DNA from: Streptomyces sp. AC512_CC834
GTDB taxonomy: Bacteria > Actinomycetota > Actinomycetes > Streptomycetales > Streptomycetaceae
NCBI RefSeq assembly: GCF_019049325.1
Contig: NZ_JAGMUO010000117.1
Location: 14,575-78,574, forward strand
Reading direction: 5' to 3'
Length of the DNA: 64,000 bases
In this document: in pieces, positions 33,292 through 40,921 of the stretch
Layout of the letters: every line of letters begins with the position of its first letter
How positions within the stretch are numbered: the stretch's first letter is position 1
Notes under the pieces: model-generated
Database searches by the model: none
The model's input: only the letters and a program-made list of their open reading frames with translations
Told to the model about the DNA's origin: nothing
Translations under genes and position numbers: made by a program

Positions 33292-34242
33292 TCAGGCCCA
33301 GAGCTGGCCCTGGAGGGTCTCGATGGCCTCTTCGGTGGTGGCCGCCGTGTAGACGCCGGTGGAGAGGTACTTCCAGCCGCCGTCGGCGACGACGAACGCG
33401 ATGTCCGCGCTCTCGCCGGCCTTCACCGCCTTCTTGCCGACGCCGATCGCGGCGTGCAGCGCGGCGCCGGTGGAGACGCCCGCGAAGATGCCCTCCTGCT
33501 GGAGCAGCTCACGGGTGCGGGTGACGGCGTCGGCGGAGCCCACCGAGAAGCGGGTGGTGAGCACGGAGGCGTCGTACAGCTCGGGTACGAAGCCCTCGTC
33601 GAGGTTGCGCAGGCCGTACACCAGGTCGTCGTAGCGCGGTTCGGCGGCGACGATCTTCACGTCCGGCTTGTTCTCACGCAGGTAGCGGCCGACGCCCATG
33701 AGGGTGCCGGTGGTGCCGAGGCCGGCCACGAAGTGGGTGATGGAGGGGAGGTCGGCGAGGATCTCCGGGCCGGTGCCGGCGTAGTGGGCGCCCGCGTTGT
33801 CCGGGTTGCCGTACTGGTAGAGCATGACCCAGTCCGGGTGCTCGGCGGAGAGTTCCTTGGCGACCCGGACTGCGGTGTTGGAGCCGCCCGCGGCCGGGGA
33901 GGAGATGATCTCCGCGCCCCACATGGCGAGCAGGTCCCGGCGCTCGCGCGAGGTGTTCTCGGGCATCACGCAGACGATTCGGTAGCCCTTGAGCCGGGCG
34001 GCCATGGCCAGGGAGATGCCGGTGTTGCCGCTGGTCGGCTCCAGGATCGTGCAGCCCTTGGTGAGGCGGCCGTCCTTCTCGGCCTGCTCGATCATGTGGA
34101 GCGCGGGGCGGTCCTTGATCGAGCCGGTCGGGTTGCGGTCCTCCAGCTTGGCCCAGATGCGGACGTCGTCGGACGGCGAGAGCCGCGGCAGGCGCACCAG
34201 AGGGGTGTTGCCCACCGCGGCCAGCGGGGAGTCGTAGCGCAT
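33292..34242 (-). CDS. cysM: Cysteine synthase CysM (CysO-dependent type)
   Basis: This 316-residue PLP enzyme has the lysine in NPTGSIKDRPALHMI (about residue 44), the PLP phosphate clamp in EPTSGNTGISLA and GLGTTGTLMGVGRYL, and C-terminal FAGVSTGAALHAA. The gene order cysM-cysO, with mec just upstream, is that of the actinobacterial route. In it CysM transfers sulfur from the CysO thiocarboxylate to O-phosphoserine, and Mec then releases cysteine. The start ATG is six bases from the cysO stop, so the two are translated together. Confidence 0.95.
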   Translation of the reverse strand: MRYDSPLAAVGNTPLVRLPRLSPSDDVRIWAKLEDRNPTGSIKDRPALHMIEQAEKDGRLTKGCTILEPTSGNTGISLAMAARLKGYRIVCVMPENTSRERRDLLAMWGAEIISSPAAGGSNTAVRVAKELSAEHPDWVMLYQYGNPDNAGAHYAGTGPEILADLPSITHFVAGLGTTGTLMGVGRYLRENKPDVKIVAAEPRYDDLVYGLRNLDEGFVPELYDASVLTTRFSVGSADAVTRTRELLQQEGIFAGVSTGAALHAAIGVGKKAVKAGESADIAFVVADGGWKYLSTGVYTAATTEEAIETLQGQLWA

Positions 34243-34248
34243 CGCCGA

Positions 34249-34536
34249 TCAGGCCATACCGCCGGCCACGGCCGGCAGGATCGTGATGCTGTCGCCGTCG
34301 GTGAGCTTGGTGTCGATGCCGTCGAGGAAGCGGACGTCCTCGTCGTTCAGGTAGACGTTGACGAAGCGGCGCAGTTGCTCGCCGTTCTCCTGGTCGATGA
34401 TGCGGGCCTGGATGCCCGTGTGCCGGGTCTCGAGGTCGGCGAAGAGCTTGGCGAGGGTGTCCCCGTTGCCCTCCACCGCCTTCTGGCCGTCGGTGTACTG
34501 GCGGAGGATGGTCGGGATGCGGACCTCGATGGCCAT
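34249..34536 (-). CDS. cysO: CysO sulfur-carrier protein (ThiS/MoaD fold) with two extra C-terminal residues
   Basis: This 95-residue ubiquitin-like carrier begins EVRIPTILRQYTDGQKAVEG and ends SITILPAVAGGMA. The diglycine (92-93) that must be C-terminal for thiocarboxylation is followed by Met-Ala. The mycobacterial CysO that I know ends at GG. The tail must therefore be trimmed before use, most plausibly by the Mec peptidase encoded next door. It is co-transcribed with cysM and preceded by a Cys-containing leader peptide. Confidence 0.94.
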   Translation of the reverse strand: MAIEVRIPTILRQYTDGQKAVEGNGDTLAKLFADLETRHTGIQARIIDQENGEQLRRFVNVYLNDEDVRFLDGIDTKLTDGDSITILPAVAGGMA

Positions 34537-34653
34537 GGCTGAGGGCTCCTGTCGGAAGTTTGTCGTGGGTGGTGAGGGCGCACGGCGGCGCACGTCGGCA
34601 CGCCGCGGCTCACGGCCGTACGGCACCGCTCACGGCCGTACGGCGGCGGAAGA

Positions 34654-34749
34654 TCAACAGATGGCGCTTTTCAGCCTGCACAGGTCGACGTGCAGGCGCG
34701 CCACGAGCAGCGTGCCCGGCGCCTTTTCGCTCACGTCGAGAAGAACCAT
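34654..34749 (-). CDS. Leader peptide with RLHVDLCR motif (cysteine-responsive attenuator)
   Basis: This 31-residue peptide has the C-terminal half RLHVDLCRLKSAIC, ending on Cys before TGA. It matches the family of short actinobacterial leaders found before sulfur-assimilation genes, in which ribosome stalling at Cys codons controls the downstream operon. The start has no Shine-Dalgarno sequence. A -10-like TACGAT (34756-34761, minus strand) lies six bases upstream of the ATG, so the transcript is probably leaderless. Between its stop and cysO are two copies of the palindrome GCCGTACGGC (34615-34624, 34635-34644), possible alternative stems. Confidence 0.75.
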   Translation of the reverse strand: MVLLDVSEKAPGTLLVARLHVDLCRLKSAIC

Positions 34750-34848
34750 GGGCTCATCGTATCGATTCCCGGTCCGGCTTCCGGAGTGTGATCTCACCTG
34801 ATGGACTCGTTCCGTCCGCTGTGCGAGATCGGGTGAGGTCGGGCGAGA

Positions 34849-35271
34849 TCAGTACGCCTCGACGACCTTGACCTCCTCCTCCGTGACCTCGCCCTCCAGG
34901 ATGCGGAACGACCGGAACTGGAAGTCGCCGACGCCGTCGGTGTCGGCGGTGGAGACGAGGACGTAGTGGGCGCCGGGCTCGTTGGCGTAGGTGATGTCGG
35001 TGCGGGAGGGGTGGGCCTCGGTGGCGGTGTGGGAGTGGTAGATGACCGCCGGCTCCTCGTCGCGGTCGTCCATCTCGCGGTAGAGCTTGAGGAGGTCCTG
35101 CGAGTCGAACTCGTAGAAGGTGGGCGAGCGGGCGGCGTTGAGCATGGGGACGAACCGCTCGGGGCGGCCCTCGCCCACGGGACCGGCCACCACGCCGCAC
35201 GCCTCGTCGGGGTGGTCCTCGCGCGCGTGGGCGACGATCTGGTCGTACAGGGCCTGGGTGATGGTCAGCAT
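34849..35271 (-). CDS. mec: Mec, JAMM/MPN+ metallopeptidase for CysO-cysteine
   Basis: This 140-residue zinc peptidase has the JAMM signature complete as HSHTATEAHPSRTD (His79, His81, Ser89, Asp92), with the catalytic Glu at about 23 in DEACG. In the CysM/CysO route it hydrolyses the CysO-Cys adduct to free cysteine. Here it is also the likely trimming enzyme for the Met-Ala tail of CysO. It ends 99 bases upstream of the leader peptide of cysO-cysM, so it may be separately transcribed. Confidence 0.93.
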   Translation of the reverse strand: MLTITQALYDQIVAHAREDHPDEACGVVAGPVGEGRPERFVPMLNAARSPTFYEFDSQDLLKLYREMDDRDEEPAVIYHSHTATEAHPSRTDITYANEPGAHYVLVSTADTDGVGDFQFRSFRILEGEVTEEEVKVVEAY

Positions 35272-35366
35272 GCGGCCAGGATAAGCAGAGGGACCGGACC
35301 GTACCGGTGGGTGGTACGGGCCGGTCCACATGCCGGACGTCCGTCGGGCATCGCCCGCCGGCGGTG

Positions 35367-36803
35367 TCAGCCGATCTTCTCGAACTCCGGCTCGCCGGGC
35401 CGCTCGGTGATCTGCGGGTTGCGGCTCTTGAGCACCGCCCAGCCGATGCCGAGGGCGGCGGCCCAGCCGGCCATCACGTACAGACAGACGCGGGCGTCGG
35501 CGTCGTAGGCGATCAGGCAGGTGACGAAGAGCAGGAAGGCGATGGCGATGTAGGAGCACACGGAGCCGCCCGGCGCCGGGAAGGAGGAGGCGGGCAGGCG
35601 GCCCGCGACGACCTTGCGGCGGTAGCGGACGTGGCTGATCAGGATCATCAGCCAGGTCCAGATGCCGGCGGCGGTGGCGACGGAGGTGACGTAGCCGAAG
35701 GCCTTCTCCGGGACGAGGTAGTTCAGGACCACGCCGATGGCCATGAAGACGACCGAGACGCCGATGCCGATGGCCGGGGTCTTCGTCGAGGACAGCTTGT
35801 TGAAGACCCTGGGAGCCTCGCCGTTGTCCGCGAGGGTGCGCAGCATGCGGCCCGTGGAGTACATGCCGGAGTTGCAGGACGACAGGGCGGCGGTGAGCAC
35901 GACGAAGTTGACGATGCCGGCGCCGGCCGGGATGCCGATGACGGTGAAGGCCTCCACGAAGGGGCTGACGCCCTCGGCGAACTCGGTCCACTTGACCACC
36001 GCCAGGATGACGGTCAGGGCGCCGACGTAGAAGAGGGCGATGCGCCAGGGCAGGGTGTTGATGGCCTTGGGGAGGGTCTTCTCCGGGTTCTCCGACTCAC
36101 CGGCGGTGACGCCGACCAGCTCGACGGCGAGGTAGGCGAACATGACGCCCTGGAGGGTCATCAGGGACGAGCCGATGCCCTTGGGGAAGAAGCCGTCGAA
36201 CTCCCACAGGTTGGAGACGGCGGCGGTGTCCCCGGCCTGGCTGAAGCCGAGGGTGAGCACGCCGACGCCGATCACGATCATGCCGATGATGGCGGTGACC
36301 TTGACCATCGAGAACCAGAACTCGATCTCGCCGAACAGCTTCACCGAGATCAGGTTGGCGACGAACAGCAGGACCAGGAAGACCAGGGCGGAGACCCACT
36401 GCGGGATGTCCGGGAACCAGTAGTGGATGTAGATGGCGGCGGCGGTCAGCTCCGCCATGCCGGTGACCACCCACATCAGCCAGTACGTCCAGCCGGTGAA
36501 GTAGCCGAAGAAGGGGCCGAGGAATTCACGTGAGTACTCGGCGAACGAGCCGGAGACGGGACGGTAGAGGAGCAGTTCGCCGAGCGCCCGCATGATGAAG
36601 AAGATGATCACGCCGGCGAGGGCGTACATGAGGATGATGCTGGGGCCGGCCTTGGCGATGTTGGCCCCGGCGCCCAGGAAGAGACCGACGCCGATGGCGC
36701 CGCCGATCGCGATCATCTGGACCTGGCGGCTGTTGAGGCCGCGCTCGTAGCCCTCCTCGGGGGCCTTGTCCGTGTCGTCCGTGTCGACCTGCGCTGAGGT
36801 CAT
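35367..36803 (-). CDS. Amino acid permease (APC superfamily, CycA/AnsP-like)
   Basis: This 478-residue permease has twelve predicted membrane segments. The opening LNSRQVQMIAIGGAIGVGLF and the GWTYWLMWVVTGMAELTAAA region are close to the D-serine/D-alanine/glycine transporter CycA and asparagine permeases. The later WRIALFYVGALTVI block is the amino acid-permease signature. The exact substrate is uncertain. The ATG at 36803 is used, and a start at 36824 would add seven residues. A 390-base stretch without genes lies upstream. Confidence 0.9.
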   Translation of the reverse strand: MTSAQVDTDDTDKAPEEGYERGLNSRQVQMIAIGGAIGVGLFLGAGANIAKAGPSIILMYALAGVIIFFIMRALGELLLYRPVSGSFAEYSREFLGPFFGYFTGWTYWLMWVVTGMAELTAAAIYIHYWFPDIPQWVSALVFLVLLFVANLISVKLFGEIEFWFSMVKVTAIIGMIVIGVGVLTLGFSQAGDTAAVSNLWEFDGFFPKGIGSSLMTLQGVMFAYLAVELVGVTAGESENPEKTLPKAINTLPWRIALFYVGALTVILAVVKWTEFAEGVSPFVEAFTVIGIPAGAGIVNFVVLTAALSSCNSGMYSTGRMLRTLADNGEAPRVFNKLSSTKTPAIGIGVSVVFMAIGVVLNYLVPEKAFGYVTSVATAAGIWTWLMILISHVRYRRKVVAGRLPASSFPAPGGSVCSYIAIAFLLFVTCLIAYDADARVCLYVMAGWAAALGIGWAVLKSRNPQITERPGEPEFEKIG

Positions 36804-37195
36804 GTGTGGTGCGCCTTTCTCCATGCCGATCCGGGCCTTGACTCGGCCTCGGATCGGGTCTCGATCCCCCCGGATGATGGAGCTGAGCGGGCCTCACATC
36901 CCGCTCGGTGCCTGGCCGGCGGTCGGCCGGCTCGGTGGCGCACCCGGCCGAACATTCGGGTGGTGTTCGCCGGGCGGTCGAGAAGATTTACCACGACGAC
37001 GGCGCTGATCACAGGGGTCGACTGTGACGTGTCCCACAGGGAGAAGCGGACAAAGGACACCCCGGCGGTGCAAAAAAGGGCGCGGCTTTGACGGGATCGT
37101 TATCCGGATTTGAGACTCCGCTGAGCGGACACCCAGCGTGACCGAATCACCGCGCTCGGGGCATAACGGCACGCGGCATCACGGCACCACAGCAC
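36804..37195 (-). promoter_or_regulatory. 392-bp intergenic region upstream of the amino acid permease
   Basis: I find no gene. It should hold the permease promoter and the 3' end of the DUF2017 transcript. Visible features are a T-run on the minus strand near 37074 preceded by GCGCCC but no clear stem, a GC-rich GGCCGGCGGTCGGCCGG stretch near 36915, and a direct repeat GGCATAACGGCAC / GGCATCACGGCAC at 37160-37187. No known riboswitch class is apparent to me. Confidence 0.3.
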
Positions 37196-37804
37196 TCAGG
37201 CCATGAGTGTCGCGACGAGTGACTCCTGGAGCCCGCCGAGCCACAGGTACGCCATCACCATCGGCTTGCGCGGGTCCTCGTCGGGGAGCCGGTAGAGCAG
37301 GTCCGTGTCGTCCTCGTCGGCGATCTCCAGCCGGGCGCCGATCGCCAGGCGCAGGTCGTTCAGGGCGCTCAGCCACTGCCGGGACTCCTGCGCCGACAGC
37401 TTCAGCACCGCCCCGTCCTCGCCGGCCGACCGGGAGGCGACGGCGTCCAGGCCGCGGATCACCGTGAGCGCGCTGTCCCGCTTGCCGGCGCGCAGGTCGT
37501 TCTCGGTGTAGCGGCGGAACTCCGCGGAGTGCGCCCGCTGCTCCTCGGCCTCCCGGGCCTGCGGGGTGCCCTCGGGGTCGCCGTAGGCGTCCGGGAACAG
37601 GCGGCGCAGCACCGGGTCGGAGGGGGGCTCGCTCGGGCCCTCGGCGAACAGCTCGGCGAGCGGGTCGTCGGAGGCGTCCTCGGCGGGTCCCGGGCCGATC
37701 AGCTCCAGGAGCTGCACGGCCAGGGAGCGGATGATGGAGATCTCGACGTCGTCGAGGGCGACGGCCGCGCCGCCGCCGGGGAGCGGTTCGAATTGTCCGG
37801 GCAT
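37196..37804 (-). CDS. DUF2017 protein
   Basis: This 202-residue acidic soluble protein of the DUF2017 family is conserved in actinobacteria immediately downstream of clpS. It opens with a strand VALDDVEISIIRSLAVQLLEL. An acidic, Pro-rich segment with DPVLRRLFPDAYGD follows, then a helical C-terminal half ending YLWLGGLQESLVATLM. The constant neighbourhood suggests a role connected with ClpS/ClpP proteolysis, but no activity is known. Confidence 0.9.
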   Translation of the reverse strand: MPGQFEPLPGGGAAVALDDVEISIIRSLAVQLLELIGPGPAEDASDDPLAELFAEGPSEPPSDPVLRRLFPDAYGDPEGTPQAREAEEQRAHSAEFRRYTENDLRAGKRDSALTVIRGLDAVASRSAGEDGAVLKLSAQESRQWLSALNDLRLAIGARLEIADEDDTDLLYRLPDEDPRKPMVMAYLWLGGLQESLVATLMA

Positions 37805-37884
37805 GAAGGCGATTCAGCTCTTCCGTCCTGCGGGCGGGCGTGGGTCACCGGGCGTCCGTCACCGGCACGGGTCCCTGGGCGTGG

Positions 37885-38202
37885 TCATTTCCGGTCCTGC
37901 TGGAGGGTGGCCCACAGACCGTAGCCGTGCATGGCCTGTACGTCCCGTTCCATCTCCTCCCGGCTGCCGCTGGACACGACCGCCCGGCCCTTGTGATGGA
38001 CGTCCATCATGAGCTTGGTGGCCTTGTCCTTGGAGTAGCCGAAGTACGACTGGAAGACGTACGTCACGTAGCTCATGAGGTTGACGGGATCGTTGTGAAC
38101 GATCGTCAACCAGGGCACGTCGGGCTCGGGTACGGCGAAGACCTCCTCCGCCGGTTCGGTCTTCTCGATCTCCATGGGTGCGGCTGCCGTCACATGGCCC
38201 AT
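37885..38202 (-). CDS. clpS: ClpS, ATP-dependent Clp protease adaptor
   Basis: This adaptor of about 105 residues delivers N-degron substrates to the Clp protease. The core is PWLTIVHNDPVNLMSYVTYV, with Asn-Asp of the N-degron pocket, followed by the TKLMMDVHHKGRAVV helix and strand. The extended N-terminus is typical of actinobacteria. GGTGG four bases upstream supports the ATG at 38202. A second ATG 27 codons into the longest frame is also possible. It is divergent from pncB. Confidence 0.93.
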   Translation of the reverse strand: MGHVTAAAPMEIEKTEPAEEVFAVPEPDVPWLTIVHNDPVNLMSYVTYVFQSYFGYSKDKATKLMMDVHHKGRAVVSSGSREEMERDVQAMHGYGLWATLQQDRK

Positions 38203-38274
38203 GCTGCCACCACAGGGGGGCACCCGCACAAACGGGCCTGTGGCGGGCGCCACGCGAACAGGCGGACATCGAAA

Positions 38275-38303
38275 TCGTCAGAGTGACGAAATGGGGGTAC
38301 GAT
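38275..38303 (+). promoter_or_regulatory. Putative leaderless promoter of pncB
   Basis: TCGTCA (38275-38280) and TACGAT (38298-38303) are spaced 17 bases apart, and the -10-like box ends seven bases before the pncB ATG. No ribosome-binding sequence precedes that ATG, so transcription probably starts at or next to the start codon. Confidence 0.5.
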
Positions 38304-38310
38304 CCGTCGT

Positions 38311-39657
38311 ATGAACACAGCGGACCTTGGGCTGCCGGTGGACGTTCCGTCGACGGCGCTCTTCACGGACCAGTACGAGCTGACCATGCTGCGGGCAGCC
38401 CTGAAGGCGGGCACGGCCGGGCGCCGGAGCGTGTTCGAGGTCTTCACCAGGCGGCTGCCGGACGGGCGCCGCTACGGCGTCGTGGCGGGCACCGGGCGGG
38501 TACTGGACGCGGTGGAGAACTTCCGCTTCGACGCGGACGTCCTGCGCTTTCTGCGCGAGAAGGACATCGTCGACGAGGAGACCCTGGACTGGCTCGCCCA
38601 GTACCGCTTCGGCGGCGACATCTGGGGCTACCCCGAGGGCGAGGTGTACTTCCCGGGCTCGCCGATCATGCGGGTCGAGGGGACCTTCGGCGAGTGCGTG
38701 CTGCTGGAGACGGTGATCCTGTCCATCCTCAACCACGACTCGGCGATCGCGGCCGCCGCCTCCCGGATGTCCTCCGCCGCCGGGGAGCGTCCGCTGATCG
38801 AGATGGGCGCCCGGCGCACCCACGAGCTGGCGGCCGTGGCCGCCGCCCGCTCCGCCTACGTCGGCGGCTTCGCCACCACCTCCGACCTGGCCGCGGGCTT
38901 CCGCTACAACATCCCCACCGTCGGCACCTCCGCCCACGCCTTCACCCTGCTGCACGACAACGAGCGCGACGCCTTCCGCGCCCAGGTCGACTCGCTCGGC
39001 CGGGACACCACACTCCTGGTGGACACCTACGACGTCGCCGAGGCCGTCCGTACGGCCGTGGAGATCGCCGGGCCCGAGCTGGGCGCCGTACGCATCGACT
39101 CCGGCGACCTGCTCCTCGTCGCCCACCGGGTGCGGCAGCAGCTCGACGAGCTGGGCGCCACCGGGACGAGGATCGTCGTGACCTCGGACCTGGACGAGTA
39201 CGCCATCGCCTCGCTGGCGGCGGCGCCCGTGGACGCCTACGGGGTCGGCACCCAGCTAGTGACCGGGTCAGGGCACCCGACGGCGTCCATGGTCTACAAG
39301 CTGGTCGCGCGCGCCGAGTCCGGCGCGGACGGGGCGCCGCTGGTGCCGGTGGCCAAGAAGTCCACCGGCGGCAAGACGTCGATCGGGGGACGCAAGTGGG
39401 CCGCGCGGCGCCTGGACGCGGAGGGGTACGCGGAGGCCGAGGTGGTCGGCACCGGGCCGGTGCCCGACGCCCTCGCCGACCGGCAGCTTCTGGTCGAGCT
39501 GGTCAAGGGCGGCGAGGTGGTCGCCCGCGAGCCGCTGGACGCCGTCCGGGACCGGCACACGGCCGCCCGCGCCAACCTTCCGCTGTCCGCGACCCAGCTC
39601 TCCCGAGGGGAACCCGTCATTCCGACGGAGTACGCGCACGGGGGCTCGGGTAGCTAA
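38311..39657 (+). CDS. pncB: Nicotinate phosphoribosyltransferase
   Basis: This 448-residue type II phosphoribosyltransferase converts nicotinate, PRPP and ATP to NaMN in NAD salvage. Recognisable blocks are FTDQYELTMLRAALKAG near the start, EMGARRTHELAAV, GGFATTSDLAAG, DTYDVAEAVRTA and AVRIDSGDLLLVA, and a C-terminal half with VPVAKKSTGGKTSIGG. The length is normal. It is immediately followed by pncA, giving the nicotinamide to NaMN salvage pair. The start appears to be leaderless. Confidence 0.95.
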   Translation: MNTADLGLPVDVPSTALFTDQYELTMLRAALKAGTAGRRSVFEVFTRRLPDGRRYGVVAGTGRVLDAVENFRFDADVLRFLREKDIVDEETLDWLAQYRFGGDIWGYPEGEVYFPGSPIMRVEGTFGECVLLETVILSILNHDSAIAAAASRMSSAAGERPLIEMGARRTHELAAVAAARSAYVGGFATTSDLAAGFRYNIPTVGTSAHAFTLLHDNERDAFRAQVDSLGRDTTLLVDTYDVAEAVRTAVEIAGPELGAVRIDSGDLLLVAHRVRQQLDELGATGTRIVVTSDLDEYAIASLAAAPVDAYGVGTQLVTGSGHPTASMVYKLVARAESGADGAPLVPVAKKSTGGKTSIGGRKWAARRLDAEGYAEAEVVGTGPVPDALADRQLLVELVKGGEVVAREPLDAVRDRHTAARANLPLSATQLSRGEPVIPTEYAHGGSGS

Positions 39658-39751
39658 AGCTGTGCGGCCCACAAGGCCGGAACCAGCCCCGCACCACCCG
39701 TCTCCACACCACCCCCCACCCCACCCCCGACCCAGTCGAAGGACACCGACC

Positions 39752-40339
39752 ATGCGCCGCGCCTTGATCGTCGTAGACGTGCAGAACGACTTCTGCGAGG
39801 GAGGCAGCCTCGCGGTGTCCGGCGGTGCCGACGTGGCGGCCGCCATCACCGAGCTGATCGGGCAGGCGCCCGCCGGCTACCGCCACGTGGTGGCCACCCG
39901 CGACCACCACGTGGCGCCGGGCGGCCACTTCGCCGACAACCCCAACTACGCCCACTCCTGGCCGGCCCACTGTGTCGCCGGTACCGAGGGGGTCGGCTTC
40001 CACCCGAACTTCGCCCCCGTCGTCGCCTCCGGCGCGATAGACGCCGTCTTCGACAAGGGGGCGTACGCGGCCGCCTACAGCGGCTTCGAGGGCGCCGACG
40101 AGAACGGCACGACGCTCGCCGAGTGGCTGCGGTCCCGGGAGATCGACGAGGTCGACGTCGTGGGCATCGCCACCGACCACTGCGTCCGGGCCACCGCCCT
40201 GGACGCCGCCCGTGAGGGCTTTCGTACGCAGGTGCTGCTCGACCTGACCGCGGGGGTGGCCGCGCAGACCACCGAGCGGGCGCTGGAGGAGCTGCGGGAG
40301 GCGGGCGTGGAGCTGTCCGGGAAGCCGGTCGTCCAGTAG
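39752..40339 (+). CDS. pncA: Nicotinamidase (isochorismatase-fold amidohydrolase)
   Basis: This 195-residue enzyme converts nicotinamide to nicotinate, feeding the PncB reaction. The catalytic Asp is in VVDVQNDFCEGG (Asp8/Asp12 region), the Lys in FDKGAYAAAYSGFEG, and the nucleophilic Cys in GIATDHCVRATALDA. The metal-binding DHH is in TRDHHVAPGGHF. The ATG at 39752 has GAAGGAC upstream. It lies 95 bases after pncB on the same strand. Confidence 0.95.
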   Translation: MRRALIVVDVQNDFCEGGSLAVSGGADVAAAITELIGQAPAGYRHVVATRDHHVAPGGHFADNPNYAHSWPAHCVAGTEGVGFHPNFAPVVASGAIDAVFDKGAYAAAYSGFEGADENGTTLAEWLRSREIDEVDVVGIATDHCVRATALDAAREGFRTQVLLDLTAGVAAQTTERALEELREAGVELSGKPVVQ

Positions 40340-40427
40340 GGCCGGATCCTGCCGTCCCGATCGCCGTCCGGATCACCGACCCGGTCACCGGCCCGGTCAC
40401 CGTTCCGGTCGCGGGCCCCGGCGGGCT

Positions 40428-40775
40428 CTACGTCTGAGGGGCGGCCGGGCGTCTGAGCAGGGCCCGGATCGGGTGCCACAGCTCCTGGACCAGGTCGGGG
40501 CCGCCCACGGCGCCGGCCACCGGTGCCGTACGCCATATCAGGCCGTCCGGGTGGTGCAGGACCGCGGTGACCTCGTCCGGGGTCGGCGGGGCCGCGTTGC
40601 CCCGCAGGTAGACGGCGCGCAGCCCCAGGTTGCGCAGCCTGGTCAGGGCGCGCGCCCGGTTCTGGGCGTGGACGAGAAAGCGCACTCCCCCGGCCTGCGG
40701 GCCGACGGGGCTCGGCAGGTTCAGTGCCACCACCACCGTGCCGTTCGGCAGCTTGCAGAAGCCTCCTGCGGCCAT
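40428..40775 (-). CDS. Conserved small protein of unknown function
   Basis: This 115-residue protein has strands such as NGTVVVALNLPS and VRFLVHAQNRARALTRLRNLGLRAVYLRG, then a C-terminal PDEVTAVLHHPDGLIWR. I do not recognise the family. The start lies after GGAGG-poor sequence and could vary. Codon bias is normal. It converges on pncA. A short tandem of CCGGTCACCG-like units lies just beyond its 3' end (about 40371-40410). Confidence 0.7.
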   Translation of the reverse strand: MAAGGFCKLPNGTVVVALNLPSPVGPQAGGVRFLVHAQNRARALTRLRNLGLRAVYLRGNAAPPTPDEVTAVLHHPDGLIWRTAPVAGAVGGPDLVQELWHPIRALLRRPAAPQT

Positions 40776-40860
40776 GCGGTCATACCCCCGAGTCAGCCTG
40801 CGTCGGTCCGGGTGTCGGGCCCGGTGTCAATAAGAGAACCACAGGACGCACCTAAACACG

Positions 40861-40896
40861 GATCGGCGGCGACCCGCCAGGGGGTCACCGCCGATC
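40861..40896 (-). terminator. Terminator hairpin after the secreted protease gene
   Basis: GATCGGCGGCGACCC and GGGTCACCGCCGATC form a 15-base-pair stem with one mismatch, 26 bases past the stop of the M6 protease gene. On the minus strand it is followed by CGTGTTTAG. Confidence 0.75.
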
Positions 40897-40921
40897 ATGA
40901 TCTGACCTGGGCAGATGCTAT

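Noticed and set aside
34612..34644. GCCGTACGGC palindromes (also near 31713-31760) as mobile-element ends
   Set aside because: They are ten-base palindromes common in high-GC intergenic DNA. Only a role in local RNA folding is plausible.
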